Assembly: GCA_949318235.1 (NCBI GenBank)
Contig: OX439127.1
Coordinates: forward strand, 382,001-446,000
Length of the DNA: 64,000 bases
Direction: 5' to 3'
DNA from: Ecdyonurus torrentis
Lineage: Eukaryota; Arthropoda; Insecta; Ephemeroptera; Heptageniidae
Of the stretch, positions 26,401-39,905 are shown piece after piece. A program made the position numbers and the translations under genes. Under the pieces are notes generated by a model. That model saw only the letters and a list, made by a program, of their open reading frames with translations, ran no database searches and was not told the DNA's origin. Each line of letters opens with the position of its first letter. Positions within the stretch are counted from its first letter, which is position 1.

Positions 26401-27665
26401 AGTCAAGTAATAGTCAATGATGACGTCACATATCTACTTGATACACAACTAAAGTCAAGATGATAGTCAGTGATGACGTCACTTATCTACTTCATATACT
26501 AATAAAGTCAAGTAATAGTCAGTGATGACGTCACATATCTACTTCATACACAACTAAAATCAAGTTGATCGTCATTGATGACGTCACCTATCTACTACAT
26601 ACACTACTAAAGTCAAGTGATAGTCAGTGATGACGTCACTTATCTACTTTATTCACAACTAAAGTCAAGTTGATAGTCAGTGATGACGTCACTTATCTAC
26701 TTCATATACTAATAAAGTCAAGTAATAGTCAGTGATGACGTCACATATCTACTTCATACACAACTAAAATCAAGTTGATAGTCAGTAATGACGTCACTTA
26801 TCTACTTCATATACGACTAAATTAAAGTTAATAGTAAGTTATGACGTCACATATCTACTTCATACACTACTAAAGTCAAGTTGATAGTCAGTGAGAACGT
26901 CACATATCTACTTCATACACTACTAAAGTCAGATTCTTACTCAGTGATGACATAAATTATCTACTTCTCACACTACTAAAGTAAAGTGAAAGTAAGCTAA
27001 GACGTCACTTATCTACTTCATACACTACTAAAGTCAAGTTGAAAGTCAGTGGTGACGTCACTTATCTACATCATACACTACTAAGGTCAAGTTGATAGTC
27101 AGTGATGACGTCACATATCTACTTCATACACAACTAAAATCAAGTTGATAGTCAGTAATGACGTCACTTATCTACTTCATATACTACTAAATTAAAGTTA
27201 ATAGTAAGTGATGACGTCACATATCTACTTCAAACACTACTAAAGTCAAGTTGATAGTCAGTGAGGACGTCACATATCTACTTCATACACTACTAAAGTC
27301 AGATTCTTACTCAGTGATGACATAAATTATCTACTTCTCACACTACTAAAGTAAAGTGAAAGTAAGCTAAGACGTCATTTATCTACTTCATACACTACTA
27401 AAGTCAAGTTGATAGTCAGTGGTGACGTCACTTATCTACATTATGCACTACTAAAGTCAAGTTGATAGTCAATGATAACGTCACATATCTACTTCATACA
27501 CAACTAAAGTCAAGATGATAGTCAGTGAGGACGTCAAATATCTACTTCATACACTACTAAAGTCAGATTCTTAGTCAGTGATGACATAAATTACCTACTT
27601 CTCACCCTATTAAAGTTAAGTGAAAGTAAGCGAGGACGTCACTTATCTACTTCATACACTACTAA
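22955..27665 (+). repeat. H module, copy 1 (long-range duplicate)
   Basis: Matches 39,885-44,335. The offset falls from 16,931 to 16,825, 16,772 and 16,667 bp as two, one and two monomers are missing from the distal copy. Markers: ACTACTATAGTCAAG (about 23,548/40,479), a GTGAGATTCTTAG variant (24,345/41,170), CTTATCCCCTTC (25,481/42,253) and ATACGACTAAATT (26,811/43,478). GATAACCAAT (24,511) recurs at 41,336, 48,457, 59,320 and 62,220 and tags five H-type modules. Confidence 0.85.
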
Positions 27666-28550
27666 AGTCAAGTTGATAGTCAGTGGTGACGTCACTTATC
27701 TACCTAATACACAACTAAGTCAATTAAATTGTCAGTGATGACGTTACTTATCTACTACATAAACTACTAAAGTCAAGTTGATAGTCAGTGATGACGTCAC
27801 TTATCTACTTAATACACTACTTAAGTCAAGTGATAGTCAGTGGTGACGTCACTTATCTAGATCATACACTACTAAAGTCAAGTTGATAGTAATTTATTAC
27901 GTCACTAACCTACTACATACACTACTAAAGTCAAGTGATAGTCAGTGATGACGTCACTTATCTACTTTATACACTACTAAAATCAAGTGATAGTCAGTGA
28001 TGACGTCACATATCTACTGTATACACAACTTAAATCAAGTTGATAGTCAGTAATGACGTCACTTATCTACTTCATATAAAACTAAAGTCAAGTTAAAAGT
28101 CATTTATAACGTCACTTATCGACCTCATACACTTCTAAAATCAACGTAATAGTCAGTGATGACGTCACTAATCTACTTCATACACAACTAAAATCAAGTT
28201 GATAGTCAATGATGACGTCACATATCTACTTCATACACAACGAAAGTCAAGATGATAGTCAGTGGTAGCGTCATTTATCTAATTCATTCACTACAAAAAT
28301 CAAGTTGATAGTCAATAATGACGTCACATATCTACTTCATACACAACTAAAGTCAAGATGATAGTCAGTGGTAACGTCATTTATCTAATTCATTCACTAC
28401 TAAAATCAAGTTGATAGTCAATGATGACGTCACATATCTACTTGATACACAACTAAAGTCAAGATGATAGTCAGTAGTAACGTCATTTATCTAGTTCATT
28501 TACTACTAAAGTCAAGTTGATCGTCATTGATGACGTCACCTATCTACTAC
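26494..28550 (+). repeat. 2057-bp tandem duplication, unit 1 (39 monomers)
   Basis: Immediately followed by unit 2 at a constant offset of 2057 bp. In a by-eye comparison I found only isolated substitutions, for example ACAACTAAAGTC here against ACAACTTAAGTC in unit 2, and TACCTAATACAC against TACCTCATACAC. It includes GGTAGCGTCATT at 28,264, marker of the R module. Confidence 0.92.
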
Positions 28551-30607
28551 ATACACTACTAAAGTCAAGTAATAGTCAGTGATGACGTCACATATCTACT
28601 TCATACACAACTAAAATCAAGTTGATCGTCATTGATGACGTCACCTATCTACTACATACACTACTAAAGTCAAGTGATAGTCAGTGATGACGTCACTTAT
28701 CTACTTTATTCACAACTAAAGTCAAGTTGATAGTCAGTGATGACGTCACTTATCTACTTCATATACTAATAAAGTCAAGTAATAGTCAGTGATGACGTCA
28801 CATATCTACTTCATACACAACTAAAATCAAGTTGATAGTCAGTAATGACGTCACTTATCTACTTCATATACGACTAAATTAAAGTTAATAGTAAGTTATG
28901 ACGTCACATATCTACTTCATACACTACTAAAGTCAAGTTGATAGTCAGTGAGAACGTCACATATCTACTTCATACACTACTAAAGTCAGATTCTTACTCA
29001 GTGATGACATAAATTATCTACTTCTCACACTACTAAAGTAAAGTGAAAGTAAGCTAAGACGTCACTTATCTACTTCATACACTACTAAAGTCAAGTTGAA
29101 AGTCAGTGGTGACGTCACTTATCTACATCATACACTACTAAGGTCAAGTTGATAGTCAGTGATGACGTCACATATCTACTTCATACACAACTAAAATCAA
29201 GTTGATAGTCAGTAATGACGTCACTTATCTACTTCATATACTACTAAATTAAAGTTAATAGTAAGTGATGACGTCACATATCTACTTCAAACACTACTAA
29301 AGTCAAGTTGATAGTCAGTGAGGACGTCACATATCTACTTCATACACTACTAAAGTCAGATTCTTACTCAGTGATGACATAAATTATCTACTTCTCACAC
29401 TACTAAAGTAAAGTGAAAGTAAGCTAAGACGTCATTTATCTACTTCATACACTACTAAAGTCAAGTTGATAGTCAGTGGTGACGTCACTTATCTACATTA
29501 TGCACTACTAAAGTCAAGTTGATAGTCAATGATAACGTCACATATCTACTTCATACACAACTTAAGTCAAGATGATAGTCAGTGAGGACGTCAAATATCT
29601 ACTTCATACACTACTAAAGTCAGATTCTTAGTCAGTGATGACATAAATTACCTACTTCTCACCCTATTAAAGTTAAGTGAAAGTAAGCGAGGACGTCACT
29701 TATCTACTTCATACACTACTAAAGTCAAGTTGATAGTCAGTGGTGACGTCACTTATCTACCTCATACACAACTAAGTCAATTAAATTGTCAGTGATGACG
29801 TTACTTATCTACTACATAAACTACTAAAGTCAAGTTGATAGTCAGTGATGACGTCACTTATCTACTTAATACACTACTTAAGTCAAGTGATAGTCAGTGG
29901 TGACGTCACTTATCTAGATCATACACTACTAAAGTCAAGTTGATAGTAATTTATTACGTCACTAACCTACTACATACACTACTAAAGTCAAGTGATAGTC
30001 AGTGATGACGTCACTTATCTACTTTATACACTACTAAAATCAAGTGATAGTCAGTGATGACGTCACATATCTACTGTATACACAACTTAAATCAAGTTGA
30101 TAGTCAGTAATGACGTCACTTATCTACTTCATATAAAACTAAAGTCAAGTTAAAAGTCATTTATAACGTCACTTATCGACCTCATACACTTCTAAAATCA
30201 ACGTAATAGTCAGTGATGACGTCACTAATCTACTTCATACACAACTAAAATCAAGTTGATAGTCAATGATGACGTCACATATCTACTTCATACACAACGA
30301 AAGTCAAGATGATAGTCAGTGGTAGCGTCATTTATCTAATTCATTCACTACAAAAATCAAGTTGATAGTCAATAATGACGTCACATATCTACTTCATACA
30401 CAACTAAAGTCAAGATGATAGTCAGTGGTAACGTCATTTATCTAATTCATTCACTACTAAAATCAAGTTGATAGTCAATGATGACGTCACATATCTACTT
30501 GATACACAACTAAAGTCAAGATGATAGTCAGTAGTAACGTCATTTATCTAGTTCATTTACTACTAAAGTCAAGTTGATCGTCATTGATGACGTCACCTAT
30601 CTACTAC
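28551..30607 (+). repeat. 2057-bp tandem duplication, unit 2
   Basis: Second unit, with the GGTAGCG marker at 30,321. The match continues a little past 30,607 and ends where this copy reads AGTTGATAGTCAG and unit 1 reads AGTTGATCGTCATT. One of the best-preserved long duplications in the window and therefore among the youngest, unless it is an assembly artefact. Confidence 0.92.
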
Positions 30608-31239
30608 ATACACTACTAAAGTCAAGTGATAGTCAGTGATGACGTCACATATCTACTTCATACACAACTAAAATCAAGTTGATAGTCAGTAATGACGTCA
30701 CTTATCTACTTCATATACTACTAAATTAAAGTTAATAGTAAGTGATGACGTCACATATCTACTTCATACACTACTAAAGTCAAGTTGATAGTCAGTGAAA
30801 ACGTCACATATCTACTTCATACACTACTAAAGTCAGATTCTTAGTGAGTGATGACATAAATTATCTACTTCTCAAACTACTAAAGTAAAGTAAAAGTAAG
30901 CTAAGACGTTACTTATCTACTTCATACACTACTAAAGTCAAGTTGATAGTCAGTGGTGAAGTCACTTATCTACATCATGCACTACTAAGGTCAAGTTGAT
31001 AGTCAGTGATGACGTCACATATCTACTTCATACACAACTAAAATCAAGTTGATAGTCAGTAATGACGTCACTTATCTACTTCATATACTACTAAATTAAA
31101 GTTAATAGTAAGTGATGACGTCACATATCTACTTCATACACTACTAAAGTCAAGTTGATAGTCAGTGGTGACGTTACTTATCTACATCATGCACTACTAA
31201 GGTCAAGTTGATAGTCAGTGATGACGTCACATATCTACT

Positions 31240-33010
31240 TCATACACTACTAAAGTCAGATTCTTAGTCAGTGATGACATAAATTATCTACTTCTCACAC
31301 TACTAAAGTAAAGTGAAAGTAAGCTAAGACGTCACTTATCTACTTCATACACTACTAAAGTCAAGTTAATAGTCAGTGGTGACGTCACTTATCTACATTA
31401 TACACTACTAAAGTCAAGTTGATAATCAATGATAACGTCACATATCTACTTCATACACAACTAAAGTCAAGATGATAGTCAGTAGTAACGTCATTTATCT
31501 AGTTCATTTACTACTAAAGTCAAGTTGATCGTCATTGATAACGTCACCTATCTACTACATACACTACTAAATTCAAGTGATAGTCAGTGATGACGTCACT
31601 TATCTACTTAATTCACAACTAAAGTAAAGTTAATAGTAAGTGATGACGTCACATATCTACTTCATACACTACTAAAGTCAAGTTGATAGTCAGTGAGGAC
31701 GTCACATATCTACTTCATACACTACTAAAGTCAGATTCTTAGTCAGTGATGACATAAATTACCTACTTCTCACCCTATTAAAGTCAAGTGAAAGTAAGCG
31801 AGGACGTCACTTATTTACTTCATACACTACTAAAGTCAAGTTGATAGTCAGTGGTGACGTCACTTATCTACCTCATACACAACTAAGTCAATTTAATAGT
31901 CAGTGATGACGTTACTTATCTACTACATAAACTACTAAAGTCAAGTTGATAGTCAGTGATTACGTCACTTATTTACTTCATACACTACATAAGTCAAGTT
32001 AATAGTCAGCGATGACGTCACATATCTACTTCATGCACTTCTTAAGTCAAAATGATAATCAGTGATGACTTCACATATCTACTGCATACACTTCTTAAAT
32101 CAACTTGATAGTTAGTGATGACGTCACATATCTACTTCATACACTACTAGAGTCAAGTTGATAGTCAGTGACGACGTCACATATCTACTTCATACACTAC
32201 TAAAGTCAAGTTGATAGTCAGTGATGACGTCACATATCTACTTCATACACTACTAAAGTCAAGTTAATAGTTATTTATTACGTCACTTATCTACTACATA
32301 CACTACTAAAGTCAAGTGATAGTCAGTGATGACGTCACTTATCCACTTCATTTACTACTAAAAACAAGTAATAGTCAGTGATGACGTCAAATATCTACTT
32401 CATATACTACTAAAGTCAAGTTAATAATAAGTGATGACGTCACATATCTATTTTATACACTACTAAAGTCAAGTTGATAGTCAGTGATGAAGTCACTTAT
32501 CTACTTAATACACAACTATGTCAATTAAATAGTCAGTGATGACGTCACATATCTACTTCATACACTACTAAAGTCAAGTGATAGTCAGTGGTGACGTCAC
32601 TTATCTACATCATACACTACTAAAGTCAAGTTGATAGTCATTTATTACGTCACTAACCTACTACATGCACTACTAAAGTCAAGTGATAGTCAGTGATGAC
32701 GTCACTTATCTACTTTATACACTTCTAAAATCAAGTGATAGTCAGTGATGACGTCACATATCTACTTCATACACAACTTAAATCAAGTTGATAGTCAGTA
32801 ATGACGTCACTTATCTACTTCGTATAAAAATAAAGTCAAGTTAAAAGTCATTTATGACGTCACTTATCGACCTCATACACTTCTAAAATCAACTTAATAG
32901 TTAGTGATGACGTCACTAATCTACTTCATACACAACTAAAATCAAGTTGATACTCAATGATGACGTCACATATCTACTACATACACAACTAAATTTAAGA
33001 TGATAGTCAG
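31240..33010 (+). repeat. J module, copy 1
   Basis: Matches about 46,330-48,140 at offsets of 15,085 bp (31,261/46,346; 31,733/46,818), then 15,138 bp (32,515/47,653). Diagnostic monomers: GCACTTCTTAAGTC, ACTACTAGAGTC, TTCATTTACTACTAAAAAC and ACAACTATGTC. J-type copies also lie at about 37.64-39.06, 51.04-53.16, 55.2-57.2 and 57.4-58.6 kb. Confidence 0.75.
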
Positions 33011-34107
33011 TGGTAACGTCATTTATCTAATTCATTCACTACAAAAATCAAGTTGATAGTCAATGATGACGTCACATATCTACTTCATACACAACTAAAG
33101 TCAAGATGATAGTCAGTGGTAACGTCATTTATCTAATTCATTCACTACTAAAATCAAGTTGATAGTCAATGATGACGTCACATATCTACTTCATACACAA
33201 CTAAAGTCAAGATGATAGTCAGTGGTAACGTCATTTATCTAATTCATTCACTACTAAAATCAAGTTGATAGTCAATGATAACGTCACATATCTACTTCAT
33301 ACACAACTAAATTCAAGATGATAGTCAGTAGTAACGTCATTTATCTAGTTCATTCACTACTAAAGTCAAGTTGATCGTCACTGATGACGTCACCTATCTA
33401 CTACATACACTACTAAAGTAAAGTGATAGTCAGTGATGACGTCACTTATCTACTTTATTCACAACTAAAGTCAAGTTGATAGTCAGTGATGGCGTCACTT
33501 ATCTACTTCATATACTAATAAAGTCAAGTGATAGTCAGTGATGACGTCACATATCTACTTCATACACAACTAAATTCAAGTTGATAGTCAGTAATGACGT
33601 CACTTATCTACTTCATATACTACTAAATTAAAGTTAATAGTAAGTGATGACGTCAAATATCTACTTCATACACAACTAAAATCAAGTTGATAGACAGTAA
33701 TGACGTCACTAATCTACTTCATATACTACTAAAGTAAAGTTAATAGTAAGTGATGACGTCACATATCTACTTCATACACTACTAAAGTCAAGTTGATAGT
33801 CAGTGAGGACGTCACATATCTACTTCATACACTACTAAAGTCAGATTCTTAGTCAGTGATGACATAAATTATCTACTTCTCACACTACTAAAGTCAAGTG
33901 AAAGTAAGCGAGGACGTCACTTATCTACTTCATACACTACTAAAGTCAAGTTGATAGTCATTGATGACGTCACATATCTACTTGATACACAACTAAAGTC
34001 AAGATGATAGTCAGTAGTAACGTCATTTATCTAGTTCATACACTAATAAAGTCAAGTGATAGTCAGTGATGACGTAAATTATCTACTTAATTCACAACTA
34101 AAGTCAA

Positions 34108-34472
34108 GTTGATAGTCAGTGATGACGTCACTTATCTACTTCATATACTAATAAAGTCAAGTGATAGTCAGTGATGACGTCACATATCTACTTCATACAC
34201 AACTAAAATCAAGTTGATAGTCAGTAATGACGTCACTTATCTACTTCATATACTACTAAATTAAAGTTAATAGTAAGTGATGACGTCACATATCTACTTC
34301 ATACACTACCTTAATCAAGTTGATAGTCAGTGAGGACGTCACATATCTACTTCATACACTACTTAAGTCAGATTCTTAGTCAGTGATGACATAAATTATC
34401 TACTTCTCACACTACTAAAGTAAAGTGAAAGTAAGCTAAGACGTCACTTATCTACTTCATACACAACTAAAG
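34108..34472 (+). repeat. Small duplicated block, copy 1
   Basis: Matches 39,541-39,905 at an offset of 5433 bp. It includes the rare ACACTACCTTAATCAAG monomer (34,308/39,741), which I saw nowhere else. It marks a transposition of about seven monomers between two different module contexts. Confidence 0.75.
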
Positions 34473-34843
34473 TAAAGTTAATAGTAAGTGATGACGTCAC
34501 ATATCTACTTCATACACTACTATAGTCAAGTAATTAGTCAGTAATGACGTCACATATCTACTTCATACACTACTAAAGTCAAGTTGATAGTTATTTATTA
34601 CGTCACTAATCTACTACATACACTACTAAAGTCAAGTGTTAGTCAGTGATGACGTCACTTATCTACTTAATACACTACTAAAGTCAACTTAATAATCAGT
34701 GATGACGTCACTAATCTACTTCATACAGAACTAAAATTAAGTTGATAGTCAATGATGACGTCACATATCTACTTCATATACAACTAAAGTCAAGATGATA
34801 GTCAGTGGTAACGTCATTTATCTAATTCGTTCACTACTAAATT
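34461..34843 (+). repeat. Block repeated at 581-bp spacing, copy 1
   Basis: Matches 35,042-35,424 at an offset of 581 bp (11 monomers). Shared forms are ACTACTATAGTCAAGTAATT (about 34,518/35,099), TCATACAGAACTAAAATT and ATCTAATTCGTTCAC. The 198 bp between the copies resemble 23,295-23,490. Confidence 0.75.
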
Positions 34844-35860
34844 AAAGTTAATAGTAAGTGATGACGTCACATATCTACTTCATACACTACTTAAATCAAG
34901 TTGATAGTCAGTGATGACGTTACTTATCTACTCCATAAACTACTAAAGTCAAGTTGATCGTCATTGATGACGTTACCTATCTACTACATACACTTCTAAA
35001 TTCAAGTGATAGTTAGTGATGACGTCACTTATCTACTTAATTCACAACTAAAGTAAAGTTAATAGTAAGTGATGACGTCACATATCTACTTCATACACTA
35101 CTATAGTCAAGTAATTAGTCAGTAATGACGTCACATATCTACTTCATACACTACTAAAGTCAAGTTGATAGTTATTTATTACGTCACTAATCTACTACAT
35201 ACACTACTAAAGTCAAGTGTTAGTCAGTGATGACGTCACTTATCTACTTAATACACTACTAAAGTCAACTTAATAATCAGTGATGACATCACTAATCTAC
35301 TTCATACAGAACTAAAATTAAGTTGATAGTCAATGATGACGTCACATATCTACTTCATATACAACTAAAGTCAAGATGATAGTCAGTGGTAACGTCATTT
35401 ATCTAATTCGTTCACTACTAAAATCAAGTTGATAGTCAATGATGACGTCACATATCTACTTTAAACACAACTAAAGTCAAGATGATAGTCAGTAGTAACG
35501 TCATTTATCTAGTTTATTCACTACTAAAGTCAAGTTGATCGTCATTGATGACGTCACCTATCTACTACATACACTACTAATTCAAGTAATAGTCAGTGAT
35601 AACGTCACTTATCTACTTAATTCACAACTAAATTCAAGTTGATAGTCAGTGATGACGACACTTATCTACTTCATACACTAATAAAGTCAAGTGATAGTCA
35701 GTGATGACATCACATATCTACTTCATACACAACTAAAATCAAGTTGATAGACAGTAATGACGTCACTTATCTACTTCATATACTACTAAAGAAAAGTTAA
35801 TAGTAAGTAATGACGTCACATATCTACTTCATACACTACTAAAGTCAAGTTGATAGTCAG
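34843..35860 (+). repeat. Partial H-module copy including the 581-bp repeat copy 2
   Basis: Aligns with about 23,291-24,308 of H module copy 1 at an offset of about 11,552 bp, through the ACTCCATAAACTAC and ACTATAGTCAAG monomers to CAAGTTGATAGTCAGTGA. It then switches at 35,861 into the R module (CGACGTCACATATGTAC). That switch is the left edge of super-repeat unit K1. Confidence 0.75.
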
Positions 35861-38800
35861 TGACGACGTCACATATGTACTTCATACACTACTAAAGTCA
35901 AGTTAATAGTCAGTGATGACGTCACATATCTACTTCACACACTACTAAAGTCAAGTTGATAGTTATTTATTACGTCACTAATCTACTACATACACTACTT
36001 AAGTCAAGTGATAGTCAGTAATGACGTCACTTATCTACTTAATACACTACTAAAGTCAAGTTTATAGTCAGTGATGACGTCACTTATCCACTTCATACAC
36101 TACTAAAAAAAAGTGATAGTCAGTGATGACGTCAAATATCTACTTCATATACTACTAAAATCAAGTTAATAATAAGTGATGACGTCACATATTTACTTTA
36201 TTAACTACTAAAGTCAAGTTGATAGTCAGTGATGACGTCAATTATCTACCTAATACACAACTATGTCAATTAAATAGTCAGTGATGACGTCACATATCTA
36301 CTTCATACACTACTAAAGTCAAGTGATAGTCAGTGGTGACGTCACTTATCTAGATCATAAACTACTAAAGTCAAGTTGATAGTCATTTATTACGTCACTA
36401 ACCTACTACATACACTACTAAAGTCAAGTGATAGTCAGTGATGACGTCACTTATCTACTTTATACACAACTTAAATCAAGTTGATAGTCAGTAATGACGT
36501 CACTTATCTACTTCATATAAAACTAAATTCAAGTTAAAAGTCATTTATAACGTCACTTATCGACCTCATACACTTCTAAAATCAACTTAATAGTCAGTAA
36601 TGACGTCACTAATCTACTTCATACACAACTAAAATCAAGTTGATAGTCAATGATGACGTCACATATCTACTTCATACACAACTAAAGTCAAGATGATAGT
36701 CAGTGGTAGCGTCATTTATCTAATTCATTCACTACAAAAATCAAGTTGATAGTCAATGATGACGTCACATATCTACTTCATACACAACTAAAGTCAAGAT
36801 GATAGTCAGTGGTAACGTCATTTATCTAATTCATTCACTACTAAAATCAAGTTGATAGTCAATGATGACGTCACATATCTACTTGATACACAACTAAAGT
36901 CAAGATGATAGTCAGTAGTAACGTCATTTATCTAGTTCATTTACTACTAAAGTCAAGTTGATCGTCATTGATGACGTCACCTATCTACTACATACACTAC
37001 TAAAGTCAAGTGATAGTCAGTGATGACGTCACTTATCTACTTAATTCACAACTAAAGTCAAGTTGATAGTCAGTGATGACGTCACTTATCTACTTCATAT
37101 ACTAATAAAGTCAAGTGATAGTCAGTGATGACGTCACATATCTACTTCATACACAACTAAAATCAAGTTGATAGTCATTAATGACGTCACTTATCTACTT
37201 CATATACTACTAAATTAAAGTTAATAGTTAGTGATGACGTCACATATCTACTTCATACACTACTAAAGTCAAGTTGATAGTCAGTGAGAACGTCACATTT
37301 CTACTTCATACACTACTAAAGTCAGATTCTTTGTCAGTGATGACATAAGTTATCTACTTCTCAAACTACTAAAGTAAAGTGAAAGTAAGCTAAGACGTTA
37401 CTTATCTACTTCATACACTACTAAAGTCAAGTTGATAGTCAGTGGTGACGTCACTTATCTACATCATGCACTACTAAGGTCAAGTTGATAGTCAGTGATG
37501 ACGTCACATATCTACTTCATACACAACTAAAATCAAGTTGATAGTCAGTAATGACGTCACTTATCTACTTCATATACTACTAAATTAAAGTTAATAGTAA
37601 GTGATGACGTCACATATCTACTTCATACACTACTAAAGTCAAGTTGATAGTCAGTGAGGACGTCACATATCTACTTCATACACTACTAAAGTCAGATTCT
37701 TAGTCAGTGATGACATAAATTACCTACTTCTCACCCTATTAAAGTCAAGTGAAAGTAAGCGAGGACGTCACTTATTTACTTCATACACTACTAAAGTCAA
37801 GTTGATAGTCAGTGGTGACGTCACTTATCTACCTCATACACAACTAATTCAATTTAATAGTCAGTGATGACGTTACTTATCTACTACATAAACTACTAAA
37901 GTCAAGTTGATAGTCAGCGATGACGTCACATATCTACTTCATGCACTTCTTAAGTCAAAATGATAATCAGTGATGACTTCACATATCTACTGCATACACT
38001 ACTTAAATCAACTTGATAGTTAGTGATGACGTAACATATCTACTTCATACACTACTAGAGTCAAGTTAATAGTCAGTGACGACGTCACATATCTTCTTCA
38101 TACACTTCTAAAGTCAAGTTGATAGTCAGTGATGACGTCACATATCTACTTCATACACTACTAAAGTCAAGTTGATAGTTATTTATTACGTCACTAATCT
38201 ACTACATACACTAATAAAGTCAAGTGATAGTCAGTAAAGACGTCACTTATCTACTTAATACACTAATAAAGTCAAGTTGATTGTCAGTGATGACGTCACT
38301 TTTCCACTTCATTTACTACTAAAAACAAGTGATAGTCAGTGATGACGTCAAATATCTACTTCATATACTACTAAAGTCAAGTTAATAATAAGTGATCACG
38401 TCACATATCTATTTTATACACTACTAAAGTCAAGTTGATAGTCAGTGATGACGTCACTTATCTACTTAATACACAACTATGTCAATTAAATAGTCAGTGA
38501 TGACGTCACATATCTACTTCATACACTACTAAAGTCAAGTGATAGTCAGTGGTGACGTCACTTATCTACATCATACACTACTAAAGTCAAGTTGATAGTC
38601 ATTTATTACGTCACTAACCTACTACATGCACTACTAAAGTCAAGTGATAGTCAGTGATGACGTCACTTATCTACTTTATAAACTTCTAAAATCAAGTGAT
38701 AGTCAGTGATGACGTCACATATCTACTTCATACACAACTTAAATCAAGTTGATAGTCAGTAATGACGTCACTTATCTACTTCATATAAAACTAAAGTCAA

Positions 38801-39540
38801 GTTAAAAGTCATTTATGACGTCACTTATCGACCTCATACACTTCTAAAATCAACTTAATAGTTAGTGATGACGTCACTAATCTACTTCATACACAACTAA
38901 AATCAAGTTGATAGTCAATGATGACGTCACATATCTACTACATACACAACTAAAGTCAAGATGATAGTCAGTGGTAACGTCATTTATCGAATTCATTCAC
39001 TACTAAAATCTAGTTGATAGTCAATGATGACGTCACATATCTACTTCATACACAACTAAAGTCAAGATGATAGTCAGTGAGGACGTCAAATATCTACTTC
39101 ATACACTACTAAAGTCAGATTCTTAGTCAGTGATGACATAAATTACCTACTTCTCACCCTATTAAAGTCAAGTGAAAGTAAGCGAGGACGTCACTTATCT
39201 ACTTCATACACTACTAAAGTCAAGTTGATAGTCAGTGGTGACGTCACTTATCTACCTCATACACAACTTAGTCAATTAAATAGTCAGTGATGACGTTACT
39301 TATCTACTACATAAACTACTAAAGTCAAGTTGATAGTCAGTGATGACGTCACTTATCTACTTCATACACTACTTAAGTCAAGTTAATAGTCAGCGATGAC
39401 GTCACATATCTACTTCATGCACTACTTAAGTCAAAATGATAATCAGTGATGACTTCACATATCTACTGCATACACTACTTAAATCAACTTGATAGTTAGT
39501 GATGACATCACATATCTACTTCATACACTACTAAAGTCAA

Positions 39541-39905
39541 GTTGATAGTCAGTGATGACGTCACTTATCTACTTCATATACTAATAAAGTCAAGTGATAG
39601 TCAGTGATGACGTCACATATCTACTTCATACACAACTAAAATCAAGTTGATAGTCAGTAATGACGTCACTTATCTACTTCATATACTACTAAATTAAAGT
39701 TAATAGTAAGTGATGACGTCAAATATGTACTTCATACACTACCTTAATCAAGTTGATAGTCAGTGAGGACTTCACATATCTACTTCATACACTACTTAAG
39801 TCAGATTCTTAGTCAGTGATGACATAAATTATCTACTTCTCACACTACTAAAGTAAAGTGAAAGTAAGCTAAGACGTCACTTATCTACTTCATACACAAC
39901 TAAAG
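39541..39905 (+). repeat. Small duplicated block, copy 2, joining J to H modules
   Basis: Second copy of 34,108-34,472. It sits between the J-type copy ending near 39,540 and the H module beginning near 39,885, so it is a junction fragment within super-repeat unit K1. Confidence 0.75.
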
